Assembly: GCA_963762425.1 (NCBI GenBank)
Contig: CAVXKY010000019.1
Coordinates: forward strand, 1 to 64,000
Source of the DNA: REEB95 sp963762425
Lineage (GTDB): Bacteria > Pseudomonadota > Alphaproteobacteria > ATCC43930 > CGMCC-115725
Length of the DNA stretch: 64,000 bases
Reading direction: 5' to 3'
This document shows, piece after piece, positions 35,623-45,229 of this stretch. Position 1 is the stretch's first letter, and the number at the start of each line of letters is the position of its first letter. The position numbers were made by a program, and so were the translations under genes. Below the pieces are notes generated by a model that saw only the letters and a list, made by a program, of their open reading frames with translations, was not told the DNA's origin and did no database searches.

Positions 35623-36822
35623 ATGGCCGAGGACTTCGTCATTCCCGCCCACGGCGCCCTGCCCCGTCCCTGGCACAGGGCGGCGGCCGGGCTGTCGGCG
35701 CTGCTGCTCGGCATCGGATTGTCGCGCTTCGGCTACGCGCCGCTGATCCCGTCCTTGATCCAGGAGCATTGGTTCAGCGCATCCGCCGCGGCTTATCTCG
35801 GCGCCGCCAATCTCATGGGCTATCTCCTGGGCGCGGCGGCGGCGCACCGCCTGGCGCACTCTTTACCGCCGGTGGCGTTGATCAAGTTTTCGATGCTGGC
35901 GGCGTGCGCGTGCTTTTTCGCCTGCGGCTGGCCCTTGGGCTTCGCCTGGTATTTTCCGTGGCGGCTGCTGGCGGGCATCGCCGGCGGGTTGCTGATGGTG
36001 CTGGCGCCGCCGGCGATCCTGGCCGAGACGCCTGTCGCGCGGCGCGGCAGGGTGGCGGGCATCGTCTTCACCGGGGTGGGCGCGGGCATCGCGCTGTCGG
36101 GCACGCTGGTGCCCTGGCTGGTGCAATTCGGATTGCCCGCGACCTGGTTCGCGCTGGGCGCGGCCGGGCTGGCGCTTTCCGCGCTGGCCTGGGGCGGCTG
36201 GCCGGTCCGGCTGAAAGAGGCCAAGGCGCCGAAGTCACGGCGCGCATCACGCCGACCTTGACGCCGGCCCTGCTGCTGCTGATCGCCGCCTATGCCTGCA
36301 ACGGCCTGGGTTTCGTGCCGCACACCGTGTTCTGGGTCGATTACATCGCCCGCGGCCTCGGCAGGGGCCTGGCCGTCGGCGGCTTCTATTGGGTGCTGCT
36401 GGGATTGGGCGCGATGATCGGGCCGCTGCTCTGCGGGCTCGCCGCCGAGCGGCTGGGCTTCGCGCGCAGCTTCGTCCTGGCCCTGCCGGCCTTGGCGGTT
36501 TGCGTCTTCCTGCCCGTGCTGTCGGCGTCGCCGGCGTTCCTCGCGATCTCGTCGTTCGGCGTCGGCATCCTCTCGATCGGCATGGTCGTGCTCGGCTCGG
36601 GTTGCGCCGGCGAGCTGGTGGCCGATCGAACAACAACGGCAAGTCTGGGGCTGGATGACGGCGACCTATGCCGTGGTCTATGCCGGCGGCGGCTATGCGC
36701 TGTCCTATCTGTTCGCCCGCACCGGCTCCTACGATCCGCTCTTCATCGTGGGCGCGGCGGCGATATTGCTGGGCGGGCTGCTCGCGCTCCCCGGCGCGCT
36801 CAAGCCGGAACGGCGCTCATAG
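35623..36822 (+). CDS. MFS transporter, YbfB/YjiJ family (frameshifted)
   Basis: This protein of about 398 residues is a 12-helix transporter. The N-terminal half reads LLLGIGLSRFGYAPLIPSLI, a signature of the YbfB family; helix 5 has AGIVFTGVGAGIALSGTLVPWL. Frames change near 36235 and 36635. The substrate is not evident. The 3' end overlaps the convergent amidohydrolase gene by a few bases. Confidence 0.72.
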
Positions 36823-37824
36823 CCGCAGCAGGCGTTCCGCGTTGAGATGCGCGATCTTTTCCCGGTCGAGGTCGCTGATCGACAGCGACTTGAGGAAATG
36901 CATCCCGCTCATGTTGGGTTCGTAGGGCCAATCGACGGCGAAGAGGATGTTGTCCACCCCGAGCGCCAGCAAGGTGCAGACGAAGGCCGGCTCGAACCAA
37001 TTGCCGCTGGTGGTGACGACCAAATTGTCCCGGAGGTATTGCAGCGGCGTTTTCTTGAGGCCGCGCCGCTTCGCCGCCGCGAAGCTGTGGTCGTTCAGCC
37101 GGTGCATCGCGAAGGGCAGGCCTTCGCCCAGATGGCCGAGAATGATCTTGAGATCCGGATAGGCGTCGAACACCCCGGCGAAGACCAGACGCAGGAAATG
37201 GACGCTGGTATCGACGGCGAAGCCCCACGCCGCGCGGGCCAGATCCTCGTAGCCCGTGAAGTAGGCCTTGACGACATCGGGATGCGGCAAGGCCGGATGA
37301 AGATAGATCGGCACGCCCAGCGCCTGGGCGCGTTCGAAGATGACCCAGTATTTCTTTTCGTCGAGGAAGCTGCCCCGCGTATGGCCGTGGATCATGGCGC
37401 CCTTGAAGCCCAATTTGGTCACGGCGCGCTCCAGCTCGCCGGCCGCGACATCCGGCGCCGCCGTCGGCAGCGCGGCAAAGCCCGCGAAGCGGTCGGGATG
37501 CCGTTTCACCGCCTCGTAAAGCCGGTCGTTGGCGTCCTTGGCGAGCGGGATGGCGTCGGCCGCCTCGAAGGCCTGCGGGCCCGGCGAGGTGAAGGACAGC
37601 ACCTGGATATCGACCCCGGCGGCGTCCATGTAGGCGAGCCGCTGCTGGTCGAGGTCGGCCAGCTGGTCGGCGATGTTGTGGCCGAGATGCTCGCTGCGCG
37701 AGGAGAGATAGAAGCCGCGGAAATCCGTCGCGCTCGTCTTCTGCCGCTGCATCGGCGTCGAGAAATGTTCCTCGATGGCGATGGTCTTGATGCGGCGGTC
37801 TTTATCGGTCAGCTGATAAGGCAT
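36817..37824 (-). CDS. Amidohydrolase-2 family, possible aromatic-acid decarboxylase
   Basis: This 335-residue TIM-barrel enzyme of the amidohydrolase-related (ACMSD-like) family has the metal motif AIEEHF near the N-terminus (ExH form typical of decarboxylases in this family), IHGHTRGSFLD, YLHPALPH, ILGHLGEGLPF and VDWPYEPNM. Similarity of style is to 2,3-dihydroxybenzoate and gamma-resorcylate decarboxylases. It is divergent from ubiD (170 bases apart), suggesting a common acid-degrading route. Start ATG 37824 follows GGGAG. Confidence 0.72.
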   Translation of the reverse strand: MPYQLTDKDRRIKTIAIEEHFSTPMQRQKTSATDFRGFYLSSRSEHLGHNIADQLADLDQQRLAYMDAAGVDIQVLSFTSPGPQAFEAADAIPLAKDANDRLYEAVKRHPDRFAGFAALPTAAPDVAAGELERAVTKLGFKGAMIHGHTRGSFLDEKKYWVIFERAQALGVPIYLHPALPHPDVVKAYFTGYEDLARAAWGFAVDTSVHFLRLVFAGVFDAYPDLKIILGHLGEGLPFAMHRLNDHSFAAAKRRGLKKTPLQYLRDNLVVTTSGNWFEPAFVCTLLALGVDNILFAVDWPYEPNMSGMHFLKSLSISDLDREKIAHLNAERLLRL

Positions 37825-37994
37825 GGTCGAGGCTCCCGGCGTTTTCTTTCGCCGCATGTATACCCTATCAAGCCGACGCTCGAACTGGTAAATCTAACCG
37901 GAACACGTTGGCGTGACGTGCGCGCGCCGGCATGACCGTATCGCCGGGGTTTCTTGCGATTGATTATCAGACTTCCAACTCGGAGAACGCCGCG

Positions 37995-39461
37995 ATGACG
38001 CCGAAGTCGAATGTTGCCCCCAAGGACATGCGAACCTGGATCAACGAGCTGGAAGCCGCCGGCGAACTCATTCGCATCGACAAGCCGGTGGACCCGCTCA
38101 CCCAGATGGGCTCGCTCCTCTATCAATCGCGCGAAAAGGCGCTGTTCTTCGAGAAGCTGCCGCATGGCTGGCGCTCGCTCGGCCAGGCGCCGGCGAATTT
38201 GCGCCACGCCGCCATCGCCTTCGGCACCACCCAGGAGGCCTTGGTGCCGCACGTGGCCGAACGGATGGGAAACTGCATCAAGCCGGTCATGGTCGCGGAC
38301 GGGCCGGTCAAGGAGGTGAAGCTCAAGCGCGGCGAATTCGATCTGACCCAGCTGCCGGTTCACGTGGCGGGACAGCGCGACGGCGGACCGGTGATCGGCT
38401 CGGGCCTGATGGTGACCAAGGATCCGGACACCGGAGCCCGGAACGTGAGCTTCCACCGTTTGCAGATCAAGGGACCGAACAAGTCGGGGATCCTGCTTTA
38501 CCCGCGCCACAGCTGGAAGAACTACCTTAAGTACCAGGCGAAAAACCAGCCGATGCCGGTGGCGATCTTCATCGGCCACTACCCGCTTTATTACGCCGCC
38601 GCGGCGACCACGGCCGCCTACGGGCTCGACGAGTTCGAGATCGCCGGCGGCTATCTCGGCGAGGCCGTGCGGTTGGTGAAGTGCGAAACCGTGGACCTCG
38701 AGGTCCCGGCCGACGCCGAGATCGTGCTCGAGGGCCATATCCCGCCCCATTACCGCGAGGAGGAAGGCCCGTTTTCGGAATTTCAGGATTACTACGTGAC
38801 CGGCACGGGGAAGAATCCCGTCGTCGAGTACCAGTGCATGACGCGCCGGCACGACGCGATCTTCAAGAATCTGCAGAACGGCTCGGAAATGGAAGGCTGC
38901 GTCTTCCACAAGCTGCCGATGAGCGCGGCGATTTTCCGCCGGCTCAAGGACGTGGGCGGCGGACCCAATCTGCACAACGTGGCGGTGTTGCCCGGCATTT
39001 TCGGCCTGGTGGTGCAGATGACGCCGCGGGCCTACGGCGAAGCCAAGAACCTGCTGCTGGCGGCGCTGTCCTCCGAATACCAGCATCCGAAGATCGCCAT
39101 CGCGGTCGACGCCGACGTCGATATCTTCAATCCGTCGGAGCTGCTCTGGGCGCTTTCGACGCGGGTCAATCCGCAAGAGGATGTGGTCATCATCCCCGGC
39201 ACCCACAACCACGCCATGGACGCGGCCCTGCCGGAGCTGGGGGCGCCGGGAACCGGGCTGTGGCAGCGTCTCGGCTCCAAGATGCTGATCGACGCCACGA
39301 TCCCGCCGCCCGCCGATCCGAAGGCCCGCGCCATGTTCGAGCGCATCCGGCCGCATAATCCCCATCTCCGGCTGGAGGAATTCGCCGCGAAAGACTCGCT
39401 CGCGCTGGTGCGCGCGCTGTCGCCGCTGTTCTTCGGCTCGAAGCTGCTCGACGGGAAATGA
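37995..39461 (+). CDS. UbiD-family decarboxylase
   Basis: This 488-residue prenylated-FMN-dependent (de)carboxylase has the active-site Glu pair in REEEGPFSEFQDYY and the conserved Arg region ARNVSFHRLQIKG. ATG 37995 was chosen; an in-frame GTG/ATG upstream (37932) would add 21 residues. It lies with an amidohydrolase and a TRAP carrier, not with ubiquinone genes, so a role in aromatic or unsaturated acid decarboxylation is more likely than ubiquinone synthesis. UbiX, the cofactor maker, is not in the window. Confidence 0.8.
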   Translation: MTPKSNVAPKDMRTWINELEAAGELIRIDKPVDPLTQMGSLLYQSREKALFFEKLPHGWRSLGQAPANLRHAAIAFGTTQEALVPHVAERMGNCIKPVMVADGPVKEVKLKRGEFDLTQLPVHVAGQRDGGPVIGSGLMVTKDPDTGARNVSFHRLQIKGPNKSGILLYPRHSWKNYLKYQAKNQPMPVAIFIGHYPLYYAAAATTAAYGLDEFEIAGGYLGEAVRLVKCETVDLEVPADAEIVLEGHIPPHYREEEGPFSEFQDYYVTGTGKNPVVEYQCMTRRHDAIFKNLQNGSEMEGCVFHKLPMSAAIFRRLKDVGGGPNLHNVAVLPGIFGLVVQMTPRAYGEAKNLLLAALSSEYQHPKIAIAVDADVDIFNPSELLWALSTRVNPQEDVVIIPGTHNHAMDAALPELGAPGTGLWQRLGSKMLIDATIPPPADPKARAMFERIRPHNPHLRLEEFAAKDSLALVRALSPLFFGSKLLDGK

Positions 39462-39565
39462 GCGCGGCCGCGCGAGAAGGAAAGAACCGAAAGGCCGGGC
39501 AACCGGTTGCCGATTGACGATAACCCGCAAACCAAAAAGACGGGCGATGGACGCAGGAGGAAACG

Positions 39566-40600
39566 ATGAAACTCAAATTGGCCGTTTTGATTTGCGCCGT
39601 GGCGGGAACGATCGGGGCGCTGTGGGCGCCCCCCGCCGCCGCGGATGACGTCACCACGCTGAAAATCTCGACCTTCGAGCCGATCGGCAATCATTACACG
39701 ATCTGGCTCCAATCATGGGCCGCGATGTTGGACCAGCGTTCGGGCGGGCGCCTCAAGGTCGAGGTTTTTCCCTCGAATCAAATGGGCTCCATGCCGCACC
39801 AATTCGATCTGGCGAGGACGGGCGTCGCCGATATTTCCTTCGCGCTCCATGGCGGGACGCCCGGCCGCTTTCCGCTCACCGAGCTCTCGCACGCGCCCTT
39901 CCTCATCCCGAACTCGGAGGTGGGTTCGGTCGCGCTCACGTCGCTGGTACCCGGCTATCTCGCCCAGGAATACGAAAGCGTGCACGTGCTTTGCCTGACC
40001 ACGACCACGCCGCTCGCGCTCGTGACCACGAAGGTCGCGGTCCGCCGGCCGGAGGACATGAAGGGATTGCGCATCCGGCATCCGGACAGCGTCGCCGCGG
40101 CAAGCCTGAGCGCGCTGGGCGCCGTTCCGGTCTTCATCGAGCCGGCGCAGATCGCCGATGCGCTCAACAAGGGCACCATCGACGGGGCGCTTTTGGCGTG
40201 GGAGGCCCTGCAATCGTTTCAAGTCTCCGCGCGCTACGTGACGGATTGGGGCGGCAACGTCACCACCTTCGTCCTCGCCATGAACCGCGCGAGCTATGAC
40301 GGCCTGCCGGCGGATCTGAAAAAACTCATCGACGATTCGACCGGCCTCAAGGCGGCGCGGGAGATGGGAATAGCCACGGACAAGGCGGCGCTGGACGGGC
40401 GCGCCTATGCGCGCAAGAACGGGATGGAGATCATCGATTTGTCGCCGACCCAGCGCAAGGCCTTCGCCGCCGCGACCAAGGCCGCCATCGCCCAGCTGGT
40501 CGTCGAGCAGGATCAGAAAGGACTCAAGGCGTCGCAATTCTTCAAGGCGCTGACCGAGAAGGTGACGGCTCTCCAGGCGAGCCAGGGAAAGCAGCCATAG
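39566..40600 (+). CDS. dctP: TRAP transporter substrate-binding protein, DctP family
   Basis: This 344-residue periplasmic binding protein has the signal peptide LAVLICAVAGTIGALWAPPAAA. Mature segments typical of DctP are QSWAAMLDQRSGGRLKVEVF, PEDMKGLRIRHPDS (the Arg that binds the ligand carboxylate) and IDGALLAWEALQSF. An AGGAGG Shine-Dalgarno precedes ATG 39566. Probably supplies a carboxylate to the UbiD enzyme encoded just upstream (105-base gap). Confidence 0.85.
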   Translation: MKLKLAVLICAVAGTIGALWAPPAAADDVTTLKISTFEPIGNHYTIWLQSWAAMLDQRSGGRLKVEVFPSNQMGSMPHQFDLARTGVADISFALHGGTPGRFPLTELSHAPFLIPNSEVGSVALTSLVPGYLAQEYESVHVLCLTTTTPLALVTTKVAVRRPEDMKGLRIRHPDSVAAASLSALGAVPVFIEPAQIADALNKGTIDGALLAWEALQSFQVSARYVTDWGGNVTTFVLAMNRASYDGLPADLKKLIDDSTGLKAAREMGIATDKAALDGRAYARKNGMEIIDLSPTQRKAFAAATKAAIAQLVVEQDQKGLKASQFFKALTEKVTALQASQGKQP

Positions 40601-40641
40601 CTCGGGCCGGCCTTGAGCGGCGAGGCACGCACGGAGCCGGC

Positions 40642-42441
40642 ATGACGGATTCGCCGCCGAACCGGGTCGCGGGATTTCTGACCAACGTCGCCGGCGCGTC
40701 GCTCACCGTCATGATGCTGGTGACGGTGGCCGACGTATTCCTGCGCAACGTCTTCGACAAGCCGATTTACGGATCGGTGGAGCTCGTTCAAGGCACGCTG
40801 GTCTACATGGTCTTCCTCGGCATTCCGGAGACCTTCGTGCGCGGCGGGCACGTGACCGTCGACATCGCGGATCATGTGTTCGGGCCTCGCGTGATCGACT
40901 GGTTCAAGGCGTTCGCCCGGCTTTTTTCGCTGGCCTTCCTCGCGATGATGCTTTGGACCATGGCGGCGCGGGCGCGCGACGCTTATGCGCTCGGCGACAC
41001 GACCTCGGACCTGACGATCCCCCTGATCGCGTTCTGGGCGCCCATGCTGCTGGGCACCGTCTGTTCGATCGTCGCGCTTTGCCTGCCGGCGCTGCGCGAC
41101 GTCCAGAACTCTGCTGCGGCGGAAAGCGTGAGCATGGCGCCGCAAACCATCGGCCTGCTCGGCATGCTCGCTCTGCTCGCGCTCATTTTCATGCGCGTGC
41201 CGGTGGCGGTTTCCCTGGGCATCGTCGGCTTCGTCGGCTATGCCGCCATCGAAGGCTGGCAGAAGGCCCTGCTCGTGCTCGGCGACACGCCGTTCGACAT
41301 CGCCTCGGGCTACGCGTTGTCGGTCGTGCCGCTGTTCATCCTGATGGGCGCGTTGGCTTCCGAATTCGGCATGTCGGCCAAGCTCTTCAAGGCCACGAAA
41401 TCCCTGTTCAACGGCTTCCGCGGCGCCGAAGCCCTGGCGACGATCGGCGCATGCGCGGGATTCGCCGCGGTGTGCGGCTCCTCGCTTGCCACCGCCGCGA
41501 CCATGAGCCGCATCGCGATCCCCGAAATGCGGGCGGCCGGCTACGACGACCGTCTTTCGACCGGCGTGGTGGCGGCGGGCGGAACCCTCGGCATCCTGCT
41601 GCCGCCATCGATCATCTTCGTCATCTACGCGATCATCGCGCAGCAATCGGTTCTGAGGCTGTTCGCCGCCGGCCTGATTCCCGGCCTGGTTCTGATGGTG
41701 CTCTACATGCTGGTGGTCGGGATTCTGGTCGTGGTGCGGCCGGCTTGGGCGAAATCCGGACAGCCGCTCTCCCCGCGCCAGCGTCTGCGCGACATGCTGG
41801 AGATGTGGGAGATCGCGCTGCTCTTCTGCGTGTCGATCGGCGGCATGTATGCGGGCCTGTTCAGCCCGACCGAAGCGGCCGCGATCGGCGCGTTCGGCGC
41901 CTTCCTGCTCGCCACGATCACCGGACAAATGTCGCTTCCCAAGTTCTGGAAATGCGTCAAGCAGTCGGTCCAGACCACGGCGATGCTGTTTTTCATCATG
42001 ATCGGGGCGTTTATTTTTTCCTACTTCGTCGTGCAGACGCAATTGCCGGTGACATTCGTGGCGCTGGTTCGCGAAGCGGGCCTGTCGCCCCTCAACGTGA
42101 TGATCGTCCTGATCGTCATCTACATCGTCCTGGGCTGCTTCCTCGACGCCATCGGGATGATCCTCGTGACGGTGCCGATTTTCTTTCCCCTGGTGGTGGA
42201 GAACGGCTTCGATCCGGTGTGGTTCGGCGTGATGCTGGTGACGCTGATGGAGATCGGGCTGATCCACCCCCCGGTCGGCATGAACCTGTTCGTCATTCGC
42301 GCCCAGATACCCGATATCCCCTTGTCCGCGATCTATCTCGGCGTCGTGCCCTTTCTCCTCGCCCAGGCGGCGCTCATCGTCCTGCTTCTGGCCTTCCCCC
42401 ACATGGCCTTGTGGCTTCCCACCGCGCTTTACGGCCGATAG
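40642..42441 (+). CDS. dctQM: TRAP transporter, fused small and large permease (DctQM)
   Basis: This 599-residue protein is a natural fusion. Residues 1-155 form the four-helix DctQ part (VADVFLRNVFDKPIYGSVEL); residues 165-599 form the DctM part with the hallmark GACAGFAAVCGSSLATAATM and AGGTLGILLPPSIIFVIYA. It imports the DctP ligand using the Na+ gradient. The frame is intact and the junction (residues ~150-165) has no stop-start remnant, so the fusion is real. Confidence 0.88.
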   Translation: MTDSPPNRVAGFLTNVAGASLTVMMLVTVADVFLRNVFDKPIYGSVELVQGTLVYMVFLGIPETFVRGGHVTVDIADHVFGPRVIDWFKAFARLFSLAFLAMMLWTMAARARDAYALGDTTSDLTIPLIAFWAPMLLGTVCSIVALCLPALRDVQNSAAAESVSMAPQTIGLLGMLALLALIFMRVPVAVSLGIVGFVGYAAIEGWQKALLVLGDTPFDIASGYALSVVPLFILMGALASEFGMSAKLFKATKSLFNGFRGAEALATIGACAGFAAVCGSSLATAATMSRIAIPEMRAAGYDDRLSTGVVAAGGTLGILLPPSIIFVIYAIIAQQSVLRLFAAGLIPGLVLMVLYMLVVGILVVVRPAWAKSGQPLSPRQRLRDMLEMWEIALLFCVSIGGMYAGLFSPTEAAAIGAFGAFLLATITGQMSLPKFWKCVKQSVQTTAMLFFIMIGAFIFSYFVVQTQLPVTFVALVREAGLSPLNVMIVLIVIYIVLGCFLDAIGMILVTVPIFFPLVVENGFDPVWFGVMLVTLMEIGLIHPPVGMNLFVIRAQIPDIPLSAIYLGVVPFLLAQAALIVLLLAFPHMALWLPTALYGR

Positions 42442-42675
42442 GCGGTAGCGGGAAGCCGCGGCGCGCCGGTTCGAATCGGGCCTGCGGCAAGGCCCGGTAA
42501 CCGCCTCGTCCCGTGCGTCATTCCGCCCCAGGCAAGGCATTGATCCATGTCAAAGCACGCCGGGACCGCCGGTCGGATACTCTCGGCGGTTATCGGAATG
42601 GTCGCGCCCGCATCACGGCGCTCGGGATTAGGCCCTTGAAAATTAAGGTAAACGGGCTGCCGCGGAATAGGAACG
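42442..42675 (+). other. Intergenic region upstream of the oxidoreductase cluster
   Basis: This 234-base region has no gene. Its first 70 bases can fold (GGCGGT at 42440 with ACCGCC near 42500) and may end the TRAP transcript. The FNR-like box is at 42540-42553. An AT-richer run around 42630-42655 (GAAAATTAAGGTAAA) precedes the NfnA-like start. Confidence 0.5.
42540..42553. promoter_or_regulatory. FNR/Anr/FixK-type box
   Basis: TTGATCCATGTCAA matches the FNR/Anr-type consensus TTGAT-N4-ATCAA at all but one of its ten fixed bases (G for A). It lies 123 bases before the first start codon of the cluster, a distance that would allow activation from about -41 with a leader near 90 bases. This suggests low-oxygen induction of the downstream oxygen-sensitive enzymes. 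Confidence 0.6.
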
Positions 42676-43623
42676 ATGGAAACGTCCAATTTCGAAATCG
42701 TGGCCCGGGAGGATTTCTCGGATGTCACTTACCTGCTTGAGGTGCGCCATCCGCTGATGGCCAAGGCCGCCAAGCCGGGGCAATTCGTCATCGTCATGCT
42801 GAACGAGCACGGCGAGCGGATTCCGCTCACCATCGCCGATTTCGACCGCAAGAAAGGGACCATCACCCTGGTCATCCAGGCGGTCGGCAAGACCACCAAG
42901 CAGATGCAGCAGGAATGCCGGGTCGGGACGAGGCTCTACGGCATGGTCGGCCCGATGGGCATCCCGAGCCCGATCAGCCACGCGAAGAAGGTGGTGTGCG
43001 TCGGCGGCGGCCTGGGCGTGGCGCCGATCTATCCCCAGGCGCGCGGCTTCAAGGAAAGCGGCGCCTATGTGATCGCCATCCTCGGTTTCCGCACCAAGGA
43101 TCTGGTGTTCTGGGAAGACAAGTTCCGCGCCTGCTGCGACGAACTCATCTTGTGCACGAATGACGGCTCGGCCGGCATGAAGGGCATGATCACCGACGGC
43201 ATCAAGGTCGCCTTGGCGGGACATGCCAACATCGAAGAGGTGGTCGCGATCGGCCCGCCGGTCATGATGAAGGCCACCGCCGAGGCGACGCGCGCGGCCA
43301 AGATCAAGACCATGGTGAGCGTCAACCCGATCATGGTCGACGGCACCGGGATGTGCGGCGGCTGCCGCGTGAAGGTCGGCGGCAAGGTGAAATTCGCCTG
43401 CGTGGACGGGCCGGATTTCGACGGCCATCAGGTCGATTTCGACGACTTGATGACGCGCCTGCGGCGCTTCACGGAAGTCGAGCATGAAGCCGAGAAGCGC
43501 TGGTCGGAAAACTGCCGTTTGACCAAGGAAATCGGCCCGAGCGCGCTCCATGCCGTGAAACGCGCCGCGCAAGGCGAATTGCTGGAACTGCCGGACCCGT
43601 TCGAGGATTCGAGGGGCGGCTAG
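42676..43623 (+). CDS. NfnA/SudB-like FAD/NAD-binding subunit
   Basis: This 315-residue protein belongs to the sulfide dehydrogenase/dihydroorotate-dehydrogenase electron-transfer family. The FAD-binding domain is at residues 1-95 (ERIPLTIADFD), the NAD(P)-binding part has VVCVGGGLGVAPIYPQARG, and the C-terminal 2Fe-2S site is DGTGMCGGCRV with a third Cys at KVKFACVDGPDFDG (Asp plus three Cys, as in NfnA). It pairs with the next gene, 44 bases on. In Nfn the pair links NADH, NADPH and ferredoxin by bifurcation; in other settings it acts as ferredoxin:NADP oxidoreductase. Confidence 0.82.
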   Translation: METSNFEIVAREDFSDVTYLLEVRHPLMAKAAKPGQFVIVMLNEHGERIPLTIADFDRKKGTITLVIQAVGKTTKQMQQECRVGTRLYGMVGPMGIPSPISHAKKVVCVGGGLGVAPIYPQARGFKESGAYVIAILGFRTKDLVFWEDKFRACCDELILCTNDGSAGMKGMITDGIKVALAGHANIEEVVAIGPPVMMKATAEATRAAKIKTMVSVNPIMVDGTGMCGGCRVKVGGKVKFACVDGPDFDGHQVDFDDLMTRLRRFTEVEHEAEKRWSENCRLTKEIGPSALHAVKRAAQGELLELPDPFEDSRGG

Positions 43624-43667
43624 ATCGGTTCGCGGTTTTCAGGATCAGCCGCCAGGGAAATATTGAG

Positions 43668-45174
43668 ATGGCAAAGAAGAAGACGATAAGAAGCATTCCG
43701 CAAGAACGCACGGCGATGCGCGAGCAGGACCCGCAGGCGCGGGCCAAGAATTTCCAGGAGGTCGCCTGCGGCTACAGCCTGGAGGACGCGCTGCGCGAAT
43801 CCGAGCGGTGCCTGATGTGTCCGGACGAACCCTGCATCGCCGGCTGCCCGGTGGGAATCGACATCCCCGGCTTCATCCAGAAAGTGACCGAGAAGAATTT
43901 CCGCGGCGCCTACGACATCCTCACCGACACCAATCTGCTGCCGTCGATTTGCGGCCGGGTGTGTCCGCAGGAGAACCAATGCGAAGGCGTGTGCACGGTC
44001 GGCGAATCGCTCGAACCGGTCGCCATCGGACGCCTGGAGCGCTTCGTCGGCGACGCCGCCATCAAGGAGGGCTGGGTCAACATTCCCTATATCGAGCCCA
44101 ACCGGTTCAAGGTCGGGATCGTCGGCTCCGGGCCGGCGGGCATGGCCTGCGCGGCCGACATGGCCAAGGCGGGCTGCGACGTCACCGTCTACGAAGCCTT
44201 TCACCAGGCGGGCGGCGTGCTGAAATACGGCATTCCCGATTTCCGCCTGCCCAACGCGGTGATCGACGCCGAGATCAACAATCTGAAGAAACTGGGGATC
44301 AAGTTCGAATGCAACACCCTGGTCGGCCGCTTGTTCACCATCGAACAGATGATCGACGAGATGGGCTATCACGCGGTGTTCGTCGGCGTCGGCGCCGGCT
44401 ATCCGACCATGCTCGGGATTCCGGGCGATTCCCTGAACGGCGTGCTGTCGGCCAACGAGCTGCTGACGCGCTGCAACCTGATGCGCGCCAAGGATTTCCC
44501 GAATTTCGACACGCCGATGCCGATCGGCAAGCGGGTCGCCGTGGTCGGCGCCGGCAACACGGCGATGGACGCGACACGGGTGGCGCTGCGTCTCGGCGCG
44601 GAGAAGGTGTACTGCATCTATCGCCGCTCGCGCACCGAGGCGCCGGCGCGGGCCGAGGAAGTGCACCACGCCGAACAGGAAGGCGTGGAATTCCACTGGC
44701 TCACCAACCCGGTGTCGATCCTCGACGACGGCAAGGGCGACGTGCGCGGCATGCGCTGCATCCGCATGGAACTCGGCGAACCCGATGAGTCGGGCCGGCG
44801 CCGCCCGGTTCCGGTCGCCGGCAGCGAATTCGATTTCGAGACCGACCTGATCGTCTATGCGATCGGCACCAACGCCAATCCGATCATGGGCCAGACCTCG
44901 AAGCTGAAACTGAACAAATGGGGCTATATCGGCGTCGACGGCAGTCTGGCGACGTCGGTGCAGGGCGTCTTCGCCGGCGGCGACATCGTCACCGGCGCCG
45001 CGACCGTGATCGAGGCCATGGGCGCGGGCCGCAAGGCGGCGCGCAGCCATGAAAGCCTATCTCGGCATCCGCGACGCCGGACTGCCTTACCTCAACCGGA
45101 GCGAAACCGGCGCCGGCACGTTCTTGGGCATCGACACGAAGGAGCGGAATTTCGCGCGCGTGCGCGTTGCCTAG
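43668..45174 (+). CDS. NfnB/GltD-like NADPH-dependent oxidoreductase (frameshifted at 3' end)
   Basis: This protein of about 500 residues is a glutamate-synthase-small-subunit-type flavoprotein. The N-terminal 4Fe-4S domain is intact (ERCLMCPDEPCIAGCP; SICGRVCPQENQCEGVC); the FAD site is GSGPAGMACAADMAKAG and the NADPH site VGAGNTAMDATRVALRLGA followed by YRRS. One extra base near 45045 diverts the frame; the true tail (MKAYLGIRDAGLPYL...NFARVRVA) ends at TAG 45174. It is a partner of the NfnA-like subunit. No GltB partner is present, so a role with the ferredoxin enzymes downstream is favoured. Confidence 0.82.
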
Positions 45175-45229
45175 GCCCCGAACTCCCCGGCCTGACGGCG
45201 CCACGGCTCGACAGCGACCACGGGAAAAC

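Noticed and set aside
43668..45174. Glutamate synthase small subunit GltD
   Set aside because: No large subunit is adjacent; it is paired with an NfnA-like protein and ferredoxin oxidoreductase genes.
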